Positions 50,586 to 62,050 of a stretch of DNA of 64,000 nt are shown piece by piece; position 1 is the first letter of the stretch; each line of letters starts with the position of its first letter. The notes under the pieces were generated by a model, which saw only the letters and a list, made by a program, of their open reading frames with translations, was not told the origin of the DNA and did not search any database. Source of the DNA: Lycocorax pyrrhopterus obiensis (taxonomy: Eukaryota; Chordata; Aves; Passeriformes; Paradisaeidae); the NCBI GenBank assembly GCA_014706295.1, contig JACSVZ010000007.1, positions 33,219,875-33,283,874 on the forward strand, written 5' to 3'. The position numbers and the translations under genes were made by a program.

Positions 50586-51925
50586 CTGATCTTCTAAAAC
50601 TGAAAAGCACCGACTTATTTTCTGTTTTGGCATCTACTTCAGATTTAGAGACATTTGGAGGGGATCACATTCCACCATAATTCTACAATAGTCTTTCTAT
50701 CCTCCATCACCTGCTTAAAACAAGCTTTCAATTTGCCTTAAGAAAAGATTACTTTTCATTCAAGATCTCTAGTGCCTGCCAACACTCCTGAATAGGGAGC
50801 CATTTTCCTTACTTAATGTCAAGGACACACACATTAGTGATCCATATTTTAATCCCTCCCCTCCACCTGTAACATCTGTACTGGTTATAGACTGAATGAA
50901 GGTTAAGTGTGCCAGTCATACTTTAAATACTGTGTTATTATGTTTGCCCTTTGATTAGAGTACTTGTAATAGTGAAAAAAGGGGCTATTCCACTGCAATA
51001 TTTGCAGGAAATAACATGAAAGTATTACAAGACTAGTGTGGTAAAAAGTATATTCATAGGCTGGTCTAATATCACTGTATGGGGAATGTGGTACACATCT
51101 CCCATCATCACTGTATGTCTACAATAAATTCATATAATGGCAAAAACAAATGCAGTTACACTAATACAATTTAGACATATTTCTCACTTCACCACAAGAT
51201 TAATTTTTATTTACTTAATCTAATATTTATTAATTATCACTTTTATCCCTTTTAAATTGCTTTCCAAACTTGTTAAGATATTTTGAAATCATAGTGAGGG
51301 CATCATAATGTGTACAAGAAACTTTAATGAAATTGCTGGGATAACCAAAAATGTAGATGATTTTTCAGATGGTATTTAGGCTAAAGGATCTCTGTTTATT
51401 TTTACAGTTGTTCCTCAGATGAGAGGATTCCTGTAGTGTGAGAGCTCCTTGTTAAATAGACTGTATATGCATCATATGCCATATGATCTCCTGGTAAAAG
51501 CAAAGGTCTAGCAGACAGAAGCTTCTCTGGTTGAAACACCAACCAAGTTAATAACTCATATGTACACTAGGACATGTGATCTTCTTGTGCTTTTAGTCAG
51601 TGACAGTGAAAATTGGATGAATGGGAGAACTGAAAAAAATTTCTGATAAATATATTCTGGTTTCTAAAAATTATCTGACTTGAGACAAAACATTTAAGAA
51701 TTAGTTAACACTGTCAAACCTTAACGTTTTGATAAGCACTTGAGACAATCTTGGAAAAAATTCTTATACTGATTAATGAGTAAGCATTTTGTCTTTCATT
51801 GACAGAAAAGAAAAATTTAACTTCGCTCACGTTTTCAAGAATCTCATAAATTTGAATGTCAAGTGGTAGGAAGGTGAAAAATTTTTTCCAGACTCCTATA
51901 TGGAGGAAGATGCACAATTGTTCAA

Positions 51926-51944
51926 TTTTTTTTTTTTTTTTTTT
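51926..51944. repeat. Poly(T) tract, 19 bp
   Basis: Nineteen consecutive T residues. The poly-K start of the minus-strand 80-codon frame at 51,714-51,956 comes from this tract. Confidence 0.95.
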
Positions 51945-54099
51945 GCTATAGCACACCTAAGTTACTGAAAATCCTGTTAGAGATGTCCCACATAATCTTT
52001 GCATTCATTCTTGTGGATTTAGAAAGTTTCCTCTAAAATTTTAAGTAAAGTGTCTTCTCACACAGGAAAAATGATGACACCAACTTTTTTCACCATAATA
52101 AAAACATTAAAATGAGAAATACATGTGTCCTTTATTTTTACGGCATCTGTCCTTTCTACTAATCCCTGCTTTCAACTTTTCTGATTGAGTAATGACCTAC
52201 AAACTGGTTCTATTTGTGAAACATCCAAACCAGCTATTATTTTCTGCCAAGTTGTCTATCCAGGAATCATTAAAGGTTGCTATGCCTAAAATTGTGGAGC
52301 TTGGTAATTTCTGGGCATGATATCATTTGTTTATATATTTTCAAAATCTACCATTTGAAAATATTTAATAAGAAAGCAGGGAATATGAGGGAAATACAAC
52401 AGCTAAACACTAGCTGCGCTTCTGAGTCACAGACAAAAGGAAGCTACAATCTTCTTTTCCACTCACTCCTGCACTCAGTTCTAGGGAAAACAGTGAATAA
52501 AGAAGATGGAGGAGCAATTCAAAAGCAATTGATAATAACCTATGCCTCTCTGTCATGATGCTTGACAGTTCCACAGTATCTGTAAGAAATGTCTTTGCCA
52601 AGGGTTGTCCTGGTGGTGCAAGATGTGACTAAGTGTAAATTTTCCCTGTATAAATATGCTAATAGCATACATCATGGTGAATGCAGTATGTATTTTGGGC
52701 AGCTCTGACACACAGAAACTTGTCAAGAGGATGATATAAGCATTTTGTATTTTTGCCCCTTTCTGGAAAAAAGTAAATTAATTTAGACTTCCCCATAATC
52801 ACAGATAAATATATACATATAAAAAATTAAATATTAATTTTCCATATTTAGAACCATTAAAATAGAAGTCTTTAACTTGTCATAACACAAGATGGCATGC
52901 TTAAATACACCTGGAAAGTAGTGTTGAGATTATTCTTATTACTCATAAATGCAACCTCATTAGCAAGGATTTATGTAAACCATAAAAACATATGCAGATA
53001 CGCACACATTCAGTCTCATATTCTCTTAGTTTGTAGATAAGTTGCAACTTTAGATGGTGTTCATAATTTGAAATCTTACTCTGGATGCATTTTTATGAAT
53101 AGTTGGTGATCTATAATTCATAGGTAGCTCATTGAGTATTTGATGTATTCAAAATTATTGATTCTACCTATTATAGGATAGTCAGTCTATATGAGCTAGT
53201 CAGTTTTCATTCATTTTAGAATCAGATGTGTGTAACTAACATTTACCAATGTAAATACAAAATCTGGTGTATGAAATTAACTTTCAACACAGTGATTTAA
53301 TAATCACAGTAATATGAATAACATGGTATATACAAAAAAACCTTCAGAAGACAATAAATCAATCTAAATATTAGTTTTTCTCTTGGAAAGGATAAATCTT
53401 GCAATGTTTATCACCAGAAAGGGGTTCTTCTCACTGTATTTTGCTTGGTCAGGTCTGCTACTCTATGCAATTTGAGATATCAGCATAACAGGAAATGTAA
53501 AGGAAGTTAGACTTCCTCTGCAGCCTTGCAATTTCAAACACGCAAAATGCAGATATAACGACAAAACAAAATCGATGCTTTTCCCTTTGATTTCTCAGGA
53601 CAAAATCTATTTCCTAAGCCATTTCTTTTTAAAACTCTCCAGTTTTCACATGTCTATTTATGGTATGTAGTTCCCCACAAGGACAAGGAATTAGGCTTGA
53701 GATTACTTTCTGGCACAAAAATATATTACCACAACAATTTTTTTATATTGGTGTCATGTGTAAGAGTCCTGGTCCAAGATCATATCCCAGTTGTGCTTGA
53801 TGCTGTTCAAACACAAGCTCAAAACAATACCTTTCCCCAGCTTAGAATGAAAAGATGAAAAGGAGATAAGTGAAACAAGGAGACAATATTCTTCAGCAAG
53901 ACAGATGGTAGTTTCAGCCACTGAATCACATCCTACATTTTCTAGTTTTGAAAGAGGATGATATATTAGCATATGTGACCATATTTGGATTGCCATAGGG
54001 ACTTCCTCTCAAGTATGAGAAACAGCATGAGGTAAAAGATGTAAAAATGTTCAAAATGGTTCTCAGTCAAATGGAAGCTATTGTTGTGGACCAGTAAAA

Positions 54100-54570
54100 G
54101 GCAGGATCCCATATTATCAGGTAGTGAGGGAGAGCTTGTAAAGAGCTTGAAAACTGCATGCAAATTATTTGCGTTAGTACAGAAGCTTAGACATGTCCAA
54201 GTGCTGAACAAGGGGAACGATTTTGCAGAAATATTCTTTGTAGGTGCTCATCTGAAAAAACTGGCATAGGGAAGAGACAGCTGAAGGCAAAAAATGGATA
54301 CAACAAGATGGGAATAGGGGCTTTTGCTGTGTGAATGGACAGAATTATTTTAATTATGCAGAAAGAATAAAACCTAAGCACTGAGCTAATATGAAAACTT
54401 ATAAGAGGTAAGAATTGCAAAAAGTTCTCAGGCTAACATCTTGAACAGGCAGGATGTGGTATTACTCAGGATGAATTATGAAGTGAGGAAGGCTTTGGGG
54501 AAGGACTAATAAACTCTGGTTTGATCATGTTGAGCTTGAGCTGACCCTCCACAGATACAGAAATTTTAGT
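54100..54570 (-). repeat. Probable degraded L2-type LINE fragment (minus strand)
   Basis: On the plus strand, GGAAGGACTAATAAACTCTG, GTTTGATCATGTTGAGCTTG, AGCTGACC resembles the reverse complement of the L2 reverse-transcriptase tail coding LKLNMSKTELI. To its left, TTTTGCTGTGTGAATGGACA and AGGGAGAGCTTGTAAAGAGC resemble the complement of further downstream L2 sequence. Read on the minus strand these keep the order of the L2 ORF 3' part. The frame is broken by many stops and no YADD catalytic box was located. The call rests on recalled consensus and is moderate at best; similarity may extend further right into the purine-rich stretch up to 55.1 kb. Confidence 0.35.
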
Positions 54571-57549
54571 TTGCATATGAAATAAATTTGTAGTAAACTA
54601 AATGCAGATAATCAGTATGAAGCATCAGTGAAACAAATTAACTGAATTTGTGCTTATGCATTAGATTGCCATTAGTCAATGTCCAAAGTGAGAAAAAAAA
54701 TGGAGTTCTTAAAAGGCTGTTGGTGAGAGCACGTGAAGTATGCCTTGCAAGCATGCACTTATACCAGAACTTGGCAAGAAACTGGAGAACATCTAGACAG
54801 AACTGGAAGAAAAAGTATAAGGCCTCAATTGTTTAGACACAGTACATGAATATTTGTTGATCTTAGCAATGAGGGATGAAAGACAGCAAGCAGTTGTAGA
54901 GGCAAATAGAAACAAAACAGTTTTTTGGATGGAAAACATACATATAACTATATTGTGTATGAGGAACTGAATGAGACTGAGAAATGGAGAAATAAGAGGA
55001 TGGGAAGGAGATTGGATGGATGCAGTGGGCTGCATGGAGAAACTGGAAGAGTCAGGCATCAGACTTCTATTTCTTCACAAGAGAGAAAAAAGATGAAAGT
55101 GCAGGAAGACTATGGTGAGAAGCTAGGCCAAAGAAAATGAGAAGGTAATTTTGCATTTTGTTCTTGTCCTCGTTTTTTATGTGAGCGGTTGTAAAGGCAA
55201 CAGGGAAAAAGTTAAGACAGTAAGTGGAAATGTGAAAACTACAGCTACACTTGTAGATTTGTCAATTAATTAAACTGAAAGAGTAGTCAGTCTTTCTAAA
55301 GGAAAATTAGCAAAGATGAAATAACTGTGAAATGAGAGGAAGTCTGGGTAGTAAGCAGAGATCCTAGGGCTTCCGACTGGAGCTACTGAAACTCCTTTTC
55401 TAATCTTAAAGGCTTCCAACTCCTACTAAAGTGTTAGTTTACAGAAAATCTCAGAATAGGGGAAAGACTACAAAAGACACAAGAAAGGAAGGTCTCACCT
55501 TAGTCTCTGTGTGAAGTGTACAAAGTTTATACAAAAACCACTCAATCAAAATCTGAGGACCAAGACTAGAGGGAAGAGATGCCTCCACCAGCCTCCCAGC
55601 AGAATCTGAAACACATGCACTGCTATGTTATCAAATTCTGTCTTTTTTAAAGAGATATTTTCACATCTTTGCTAAGACATCTCTTCAATGTATTTAATAA
55701 GTGACTTTATTAGCAGCATGAATAAAATGCATCAACTTCCATTTACTATCTGAACGATAAATGTTTTCATACTTAACTGTGAAGTGCTGAGAATTGTGTT
55801 CCCAAATTTAGTGAGCAGCATTCTAGTACAGCTATATTCATACCTGATTCAAATCAGTGTACTACATATTCAGGCAATTCAAGCAATTCAGGCACACAGT
55901 TACCAATAAATTACATTAAGAGTCTTTCAACAGATTCAAGAAACAACAGAACCTCAGCTGCCAAGTGTCAAGTGATAAAGGAAGAGGAGGTATTAAGTTT
56001 ATATTAAGCACCTATACGTACCTCCTTCTGTGGTCAAATGCAAAGACAATCTAACCTTTCTGCAGTGAGATGGGAAAAATGCTGAAAGCAGAAGTGGAAA
56101 AACCCATGGAGTTATAAAGAAATGTTTGAAAGACTTTTGACTTTATTTATAAGTCAGGACTAGTCTTAGGAAAATCTACCCTCTCTAAACATAATTTAAT
56201 GTACCTGAATTTTGCTGTATGTATTATTCTTGACTTCTATAAGGGACCAGCTACATTAATAGTCTTCAAACTAACTTCAAAAGTAATTATTCTTTTTCAA
56301 AGTGGGAGAGTTTTAGGCACTCAAATGTACTGATACCTTTGGATTTTCACAATCAAAATGTTTCCTAAAAACCAGGGTATTTATTCTTTAAAATGTGAGA
56401 ACATCTACTGCTTAATGATTCTATATGTGCTGTCCTTGTCACAATTAGTAGCAGCCCTGTTAGGGTCAGGGCTGTCATTGATATCGTATGAGAGTAGAGA
56501 GTACAGAAAGATGAAAGTCCAATCCATAAGTACAATCTTGAGAGCACTGTCATCCATGGGCCTTCGATGTCAAAAGAAAACCTGTATATAAGTACACTAT
56601 ATGCCTAAGGAACAAACTCATGCAGTACAGGCCTCATTTGTTATGCAAAATTTACATCATTTTAACTAGTAAATTAGAGAAATTAGTCATGGTGAAATTT
56701 TCCTCTGCAATCACACTAACTTCTCTAAAGTTTCAAAAATGCACGTGCAGAAAAGAGCATGTGAACATTGATGTTTCAAGAACAGACTGAAGGGTCTGGA
56801 GAACATACACCTTACTCTGACTGCAAGAAGCACGTCTTACTTTAGTTGAAATAATGGTTGACAGGACGCAGGGAGTGGTCAAATATTATAAAAGAGCACT
56901 GAGAACAATTTATCTGTTGCCAGATCAGCAGAGCATCCTCCCTAGAGATAGGCACTATCTAGTTTTGCCTTGATCCATTGCAAATTGTTGCCTGGTAACT
57001 TGAGCTGCTTCCCTTTCAGGTCAGTTTTTATTAGTTGAAAACCTTTTAATTACAAGCTTGACTGCTGCAATATTTTTGTTGTACAAAAACATGACCCCAA
57101 ATACTTACATAAACCATGTGCAATTCCTGGCACTACTTTCCCACTGCTATCTCTACACCTACTTATTTTCAGGATTTTCTGAATAGTTCAATCTATTTTT
57201 TAGGCTAAAGTATCAACTTTGATACAAATAGTTAAACATTCATGCTTTTTTCTGAGAATGTTTTGTGACCATCTCCCTGTTCATGGGATGCTTTCTGCTC
57301 TGTGCCAGTCAGCCTTCTGCCTTTTACAATGAATGTGTTCCTTCTTCTGGAGCCTGCCTGGAGAAGCCTTCCCTGGCAATAGTGTGCAGGCAGCACTTTC
57401 TAGTTTAAAGTCCTAATCTTACCACTGCACATTATTTACTGCCATAAATATAATTTGTTCTTATTGAAAGTTTTCTTTATCTTTCCAGTAATACTAAGAC
57501 AGAAGAAAAATCAGCCTACCTCTAAGAGGCACAAATTAAGAGCAGTAAT

Positions 57550-57679
57550 CACAGAATAGTCTGAGTTGGAAGAGAACCACAGGATCATTGAGTCCAACTC
57601 TTAAGTGAATGGCCCATACCCAGATCAAACCTGTGACCTTGGCACCGCCAGCACCATGCTCTAACCGATGGAGATAACC
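57550..57679 (-). mobile_element. tRNA-headed SINE with CR1-type tail (TguSINE1-like), near full length
   Basis: Read on the minus strand it begins GGTTATCTCCATCGGTTAGA (tRNA 5' half with the A-box region), continues GCATGGTGCTGGCGGTGCCA, AGGTCACAGGTTTGATCTG (B-box region), GGTATGGGCCATTCACTTAA, GAGTTGGACTCAATGATCC and ends TTCCAACTCAGACTATTCTG. This is the same tRNA-Ile plus CR1-tail architecture as the copy at 44.64 kb but with the tRNA 5' part kept. The anticodon-arm segment reads GCTGGCGGTGCC where tRNA-Ile(AAT) has GCTAATAACGCC. The tail is short, with only one ATTCTGTGAT unit. It is a retroposon, not a functional tRNA gene. Confidence 0.85.
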
Positions 57680-58399
57680 TCAGGGTTTTATCAGGGGAGA
57701 TTTCCTGATTCCCTAGTGAGGTCAAGTTATTCCCACACCAGAGCAGTCCACTAGCACGCGGCAGCTCCTCCTCCTCTCCTTCTACCAGAAGAGTCAATGT
57801 CACTCTACTGTATGTAAGGCTGCATATTTCCAGGAGCTTTCTGAACTGGCACAGCTTGTAGCACAAGGGAAGTATTTTTTTACTGCACATGAAATATATT
57901 AGGACATAAGGACTGTTTGTGTTGATTTGATGAATCCCCAGCTGTGGGCTGCTGGGTGTTGACGCACAGTTATTTTATCTACCAGCATATGAGAGTACTG
58001 ATTTTGGTGATTAACATCCAGAGCCCAACAATAATATAAAATAGCATTCTGTTAGCAGAACTGTCATATTTACCTTGCAATCAGTCTGCTTTTTCTGGTA
58101 GAGCATTAGAAGAGCCAGACATGGAGCAATTTGCTGCAGAAGTTACACTGCAGGCCCACACGTGGAAAGCCTTTATTCTTTCCCTTTGATTACTAACCAA
58201 TTTCAGTCACAGCAAACATGACTCAATATCTAAAAAAAATGCTTCTAATAGGAATACTTACAACAGACAACAGATTATACAACCAAATTTACCTCCAAAG
58301 GTTTTAAAGTTGCCTAGCTACGGGATTGGAAAGGTTGAGGAACTCCCTGCTGAAGGCAGGAAATGAGGCAGATGAGCGCTTGAGGACTGAAGCTTCAAG

Positions 58400-58412
58400 C
58401 TCCACCTAGTGA
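58400..58412 (-). promoter_or_regulatory. CTCF-like core motif
   Basis: The reverse complement, TCACTAGGTGGAG, matches the CTCF core CCASYAGRKGGCR at 11 of 13 positions; mismatches are the first C and the C of GGC. It lies in a stretch otherwise poor in such motifs. It is oriented opposite to the way it is written here on the plus strand. Binding cannot be judged from sequence alone. Confidence 0.3.
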
Positions 58413-60034
58413 CAAAACCTTATCGCTGCCTTTATAGATAACCCCGGAGAAAGCATAGGGTACCATGAAACGTTCTAAAACTCTGGTGTAGTATTGGCAG
58501 GAAATGACAATCAGAGCCAAAAGAAGCACAGGGATTTTTGTTAGTTTGTTTGTGGGTTTGGCCGGTTGTTTTATTTTTTTGAAAATATAAATATAACTTC
58601 AAAAAACAACTCAAGAGACACTAACTGGCAATGAAATGCTCAATAAAAGTAACACCACACCACCCCGTTCTGAAAAACATGTCTCTACATAGGACAACAA
58701 TGTGACCATAGTGACAAAAATTAATGAAATTACTCCACTCCTTGGGAAGGAGATTTTTGCATTAATGAAGGAGACTGAACTCTAGTAATCATTAATATTT
58801 TTTTATTAATAACAAGAGTATTTTGCACTTTACATTACCAGATTCCTGGTGGGATGGCAGTGAGATTTTCTTGACCAGTTACATCAAGAAGTCCAACATT
58901 ATTCAGCAAAAATTCTGATGAAATGCTTATTGTATGTATAACAATTTTATTTTATAAGTACGTCAAAAAAAGTTTTCCCTCATAGCAAAGAAAATAAGAT
59001 TTTTGAAGGCTTTTGAACTAATCAATTGGATATAAGACTGTGTAGAGCAAGCACATTTTTTCAGAGAAAGTACTGTTGGCTTTAAAAAAGAAAGCTGTAT
59101 TTTGGTGTATTCTTCATATGTGGAGGAAGGCATTCCAGGGTGTTTGGATGATCAGAAAATAAAAATTAACTAGACCACATTGAAAATTATAAATGCATTA
59201 TATATTCTGTCAATACCAATGCTCCAATGTTTCATCAATTAATTTTTATATAAAAATAAAAAATACATAATTTTCCCCCCTAAGTATACGATTTAGTAAG
59301 CATCTAATATATTGATCTTTATCTTCTGTTGAGTATCTGAATATATGTGGTCTTCAAAAGCAGGCAAAAAATTTTCCTGAAGAAGAAAGACTTATGACCA
59401 AGAGGAGTCTAAGGGTGTGGATTGAATTGCTGACTTGTTAGATCACAATGTCATCTGAAGTCCAATAATAAGAATAGTAATACTTTGCTATTTCAAAAAA
59501 ATTAATATGAGTTATTCAATTCATAAAGTGCCTTGACATAGTGACATTTCTCTGGAATATATTATTTTTTCTCCAAGTTCTACTTTCGGTTTTGATTGCA
59601 ATCAGAAAATCTACTGTAAAAGGGAACACTTAAGTTAATAAGACTTATCCACAGAAGGACCTGTTCAGATTTAGATGGGGAAAGGCATTAATTTTGTTTT
59701 ATTCAGACTGTCCTGACCAGAGTTCTAAAGTAGCAGATGACAATGAAATGACACGTGGAGCTTGAGACACATTGTATTGTGAAAAACAATATTAAACTAT
59801 GTTTCAAAAGCATGAAATTCAAAAGAAATGCTTACAAGATTTCCTATATATGTGATATCTTGAAGCCATTTGTCACACTGAATGTTGTCACATTCCTGTG
59901 TTTTAATTAAGCAAAAGACTGTAAAAGTAACATATTTACATGACAGAAAAGAAAGGCACTTACTGGAGTAGTATTTACTGTTAAATTCTTCCAAGATTTC
60001 TTTTAATTTGTGGTATTTTAATTCTATTTAGGGT

Positions 60035-60049
60035 GGCGCCTGCTAGTGG
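60035..60049 (-). promoter_or_regulatory. CTCF-like core motif (better candidate)
   Basis: Plus-strand GGCGCCTGCTAGTGG has reverse complement CCACTAGCAGGCGCC, matching the CTCF core CCASYAGRKGGCR at 11 of 13 positions and keeping the key CCA, AG and GGCG elements. It includes two CpGs in a CpG-poor region and sits in a compact, complex-sequence block (60,030-60,140). It has the same orientation as the candidate 1.6 kb to its left. Confidence 0.4.
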
Positions 60050-60649
60050 AATCTGGCATCGAGCTACTGTACTTATGCTGTTCATTACGGAATGTGCTGT
60101 GTTAAGGATTGCAGTGTAAAGTATGGGTAATTGGGAACTGATCTGTTACCATGCTGGAAAAATATGCAATACAGGTTTCAGCAACAGACTTCTACTGATA
60201 TGCTAGCCTAAACTGTTTACTAGACTGATTTTGTATATAGAAGAGGCTATATCATGTTAGGAGTCTTTTAGCAATTTGTCTACTCTTTAATACTTGCCTG
60301 TATCTATATGAATGAAACTATTGCAATAATTTGTCTTGGTGCAGATATAATTTACAACAACAAAACATGACTTCTCACATTCGTATTGCTGAGCGGAGTT
60401 ATGATGTTATAATAAGTTATGATGATGGCAAAAAACACATTAATGTTGTACAGCTATAATTACACTGGGGACTTTTCTTGAATAAAATCTTGCCAAGAAT
60501 TCACAAATGAATCAACATTGCTGGAACACACCGAAAAATTGTAGTTATACAAATACCATTCAGATCTTGCTTTAGAGTAAATAGTCAGAGTATGTACTTA
60601 AGAAAAAATAGGTTAAATTAAGCAGAATAGCTATTCATTCAGACCACAA

Positions 60650-61640
60650 CAGGAAGAGAAAGGGGCTAACACAGGAAGATCTGCCAAATATCCCCAGTGC
60701 GTCACACAGCCGGGCTGCAGAGGGATGTGCTGAATTTCAATGTCTTCTCCCTAGACCCACACTGATATCCATGCAGTTCCCTTACTGAGCTGGATTTCCT
60801 CTCATGACGGCCCACTGCTGTCTCAGAGCCCCCAGATGCTAACACTGTGCTGGCTCCTTTATGTCCAGGAAGAGTTACTTTTTTTAGCTTTTGAAAAACA
60901 CAACCACAGAGCCCAGCCTCTACAGCTCGGTGCTGTGAGCTGCAGGGTCCTGAATTTTATGTACATTTTTCCTTTTACTGCTTTCCTTGCTGTGTTCCGG
61001 GGGCAGCAATCATATGATCTGGGCCTTGCATACAGCCAGTCTCAAAGGGAAGTGTGTGCCTGAGTGTTTCCCTGGATCGGGGCCAGAAATGGCATCTCAC
61101 GATATTGGTGTGGACTCACACTGGTGATGCACTGGTGCTATGAGGGAACCTCTCGTGTTAGCCTAAGGGCAAGAAGGAGGAGTCTAAAGTAATAACACTG
61201 GTTTGTGGTTTTTTTTCACTGAGAATAACAGAAAAAGGTCAAAGGACCTACTGCAATTCACTACTGAGCTCGTGTGCAGGTCCCACCAGACTCCACACCC
61301 CTGGCCCTGCGCTCACTCCTGGCCCCTGGGCAGCCACGCTGGATGGCCATGGGGAGGAAGGGGAGGAAGCAGGGCCTTCCCTGGGAGGTGTGTCCTTGCC
61401 AGCTCTCTGGAATATGGAGCCTTCTTGGCCACAGGCTGTCCTCAGGTGGAACGGTGGCATTTCTGTATGAAGGATCCTTGCAGTGTCCTGGTACCAGCTG
61501 GGTGGATACCTTGGGCCAAAGTCTTGCCCAAAGTCTTTCATCAGAGTCAGTTTCTGACACTGGAAATGGCTGTGTGCTGGGTTTTAGTAAAACTGCAACT
61601 GCTGCAATTGCTGTAAAGTTTCCATATGAGAGACTTAAAC
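60650..61640. other. GC-rich patch, about 1 kb
   Basis: The interval is visibly GC-richer than the rest of the window, most strongly at 61,260-61,500, with runs such as CCTGGCCCTGCGCTCACTCC and GGGGAGGAAGGGGAGGAAGC. Four open frames of 97-144 codons overlap on both strands at 61,203-61,708; none shows a recognisable domain, and their mutual overlap suggests low stop density and not genes. It may be an unrecognised LTR or old repeat, a regulatory region, or part of an untranslated exon. Confidence 0.4.
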
Positions 61641-61954
61641 CGAAAAGGAAAGGCAACAATCCTTACATACAAAGGTTAATACAAATCTGGAAAGAGGTTA
61701 AAATCTGAGCAGTTAGTGACAGTATTGGTTTTTTGTCAAAATGTAAATTTAAAGCATCATCAAGACATAAAATAGCAAAAATTTTATTAACTATGAACTA
61801 TTCATAATGTTCAGAAGTTCTATATTCATTTGAAGGGTAAACAGACTTTTAAAAGCCCTTCTAATTATACACAGTGTTTCAATTAGCAGCACTGCAGATT
61901 TATTTTTTAATCTACTCGACAATGATGCATTTCACTGAGATAACACTGCTCACT

Positions 61955-62050
61955 CACAGATCTCAAAGCACTTTGGGTTTGATAAAGACAATTATTTTCA
62001 TTTCACAGAGATGGTTTAAGACAAGACTGTCTTTGTGACTTGTCTTGGAA
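61955..62050 (+). repeat. MIR-like relic
   Basis: ACAGATCTCAAAGCACTTTG, then GATAAAGACAATTATTTTCA, TTTCACAGAGATGGTTTAAG and CTTTGTGACTTGTCTTGG follow the conserved MIR/L2-tail order (CTCAAAGCACTTTACAAA, ATTATCCCCATTTTACAGATG, GTGACTTGCCC). It is diverged but the ordered series is convincing. Confidence 0.55.

Larger units (their letters stand above)
44770..57549. other. Non-coding interval between two SINE copies
   Basis: No gene recognised. The stretch contains a MIR-like relic (46,606-46,705), a motif-rich block (47,230-47,440), a GT-rich stretch (47,529-47,580), a T19 tract (51,926-51,944), a small 15-bp duplication (50,556-50,585) and a probable minus-strand L2 relic (54,100-54,570). Open frames are 93 codons or shorter. 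Confidence 0.6.

Noticed and set aside
56780..56880. Possible degraded CR1 (GACTGAAGGGTCTGGAGAAC and TTGACAGGACGCAGGG)
   Set aside because: Two short CR1-like words occur with the right order, but the sequence between and around them does not match; too weak to annotate.
57550..57679. A tRNA-Ile gene on the minus strand
   Set aside because: The tRNA part runs straight into a CR1-derived tail, the anticodon arm is altered and no Pol III T-run terminator follows the acceptor end; it is a SINE.
61203..61708. Four overlapping frames of 97-144 codons as candidate genes
   Set aside because: Mutual overlap on both strands in a GC-rich patch, with no recognisable domain and no clear splice or promoter structure.
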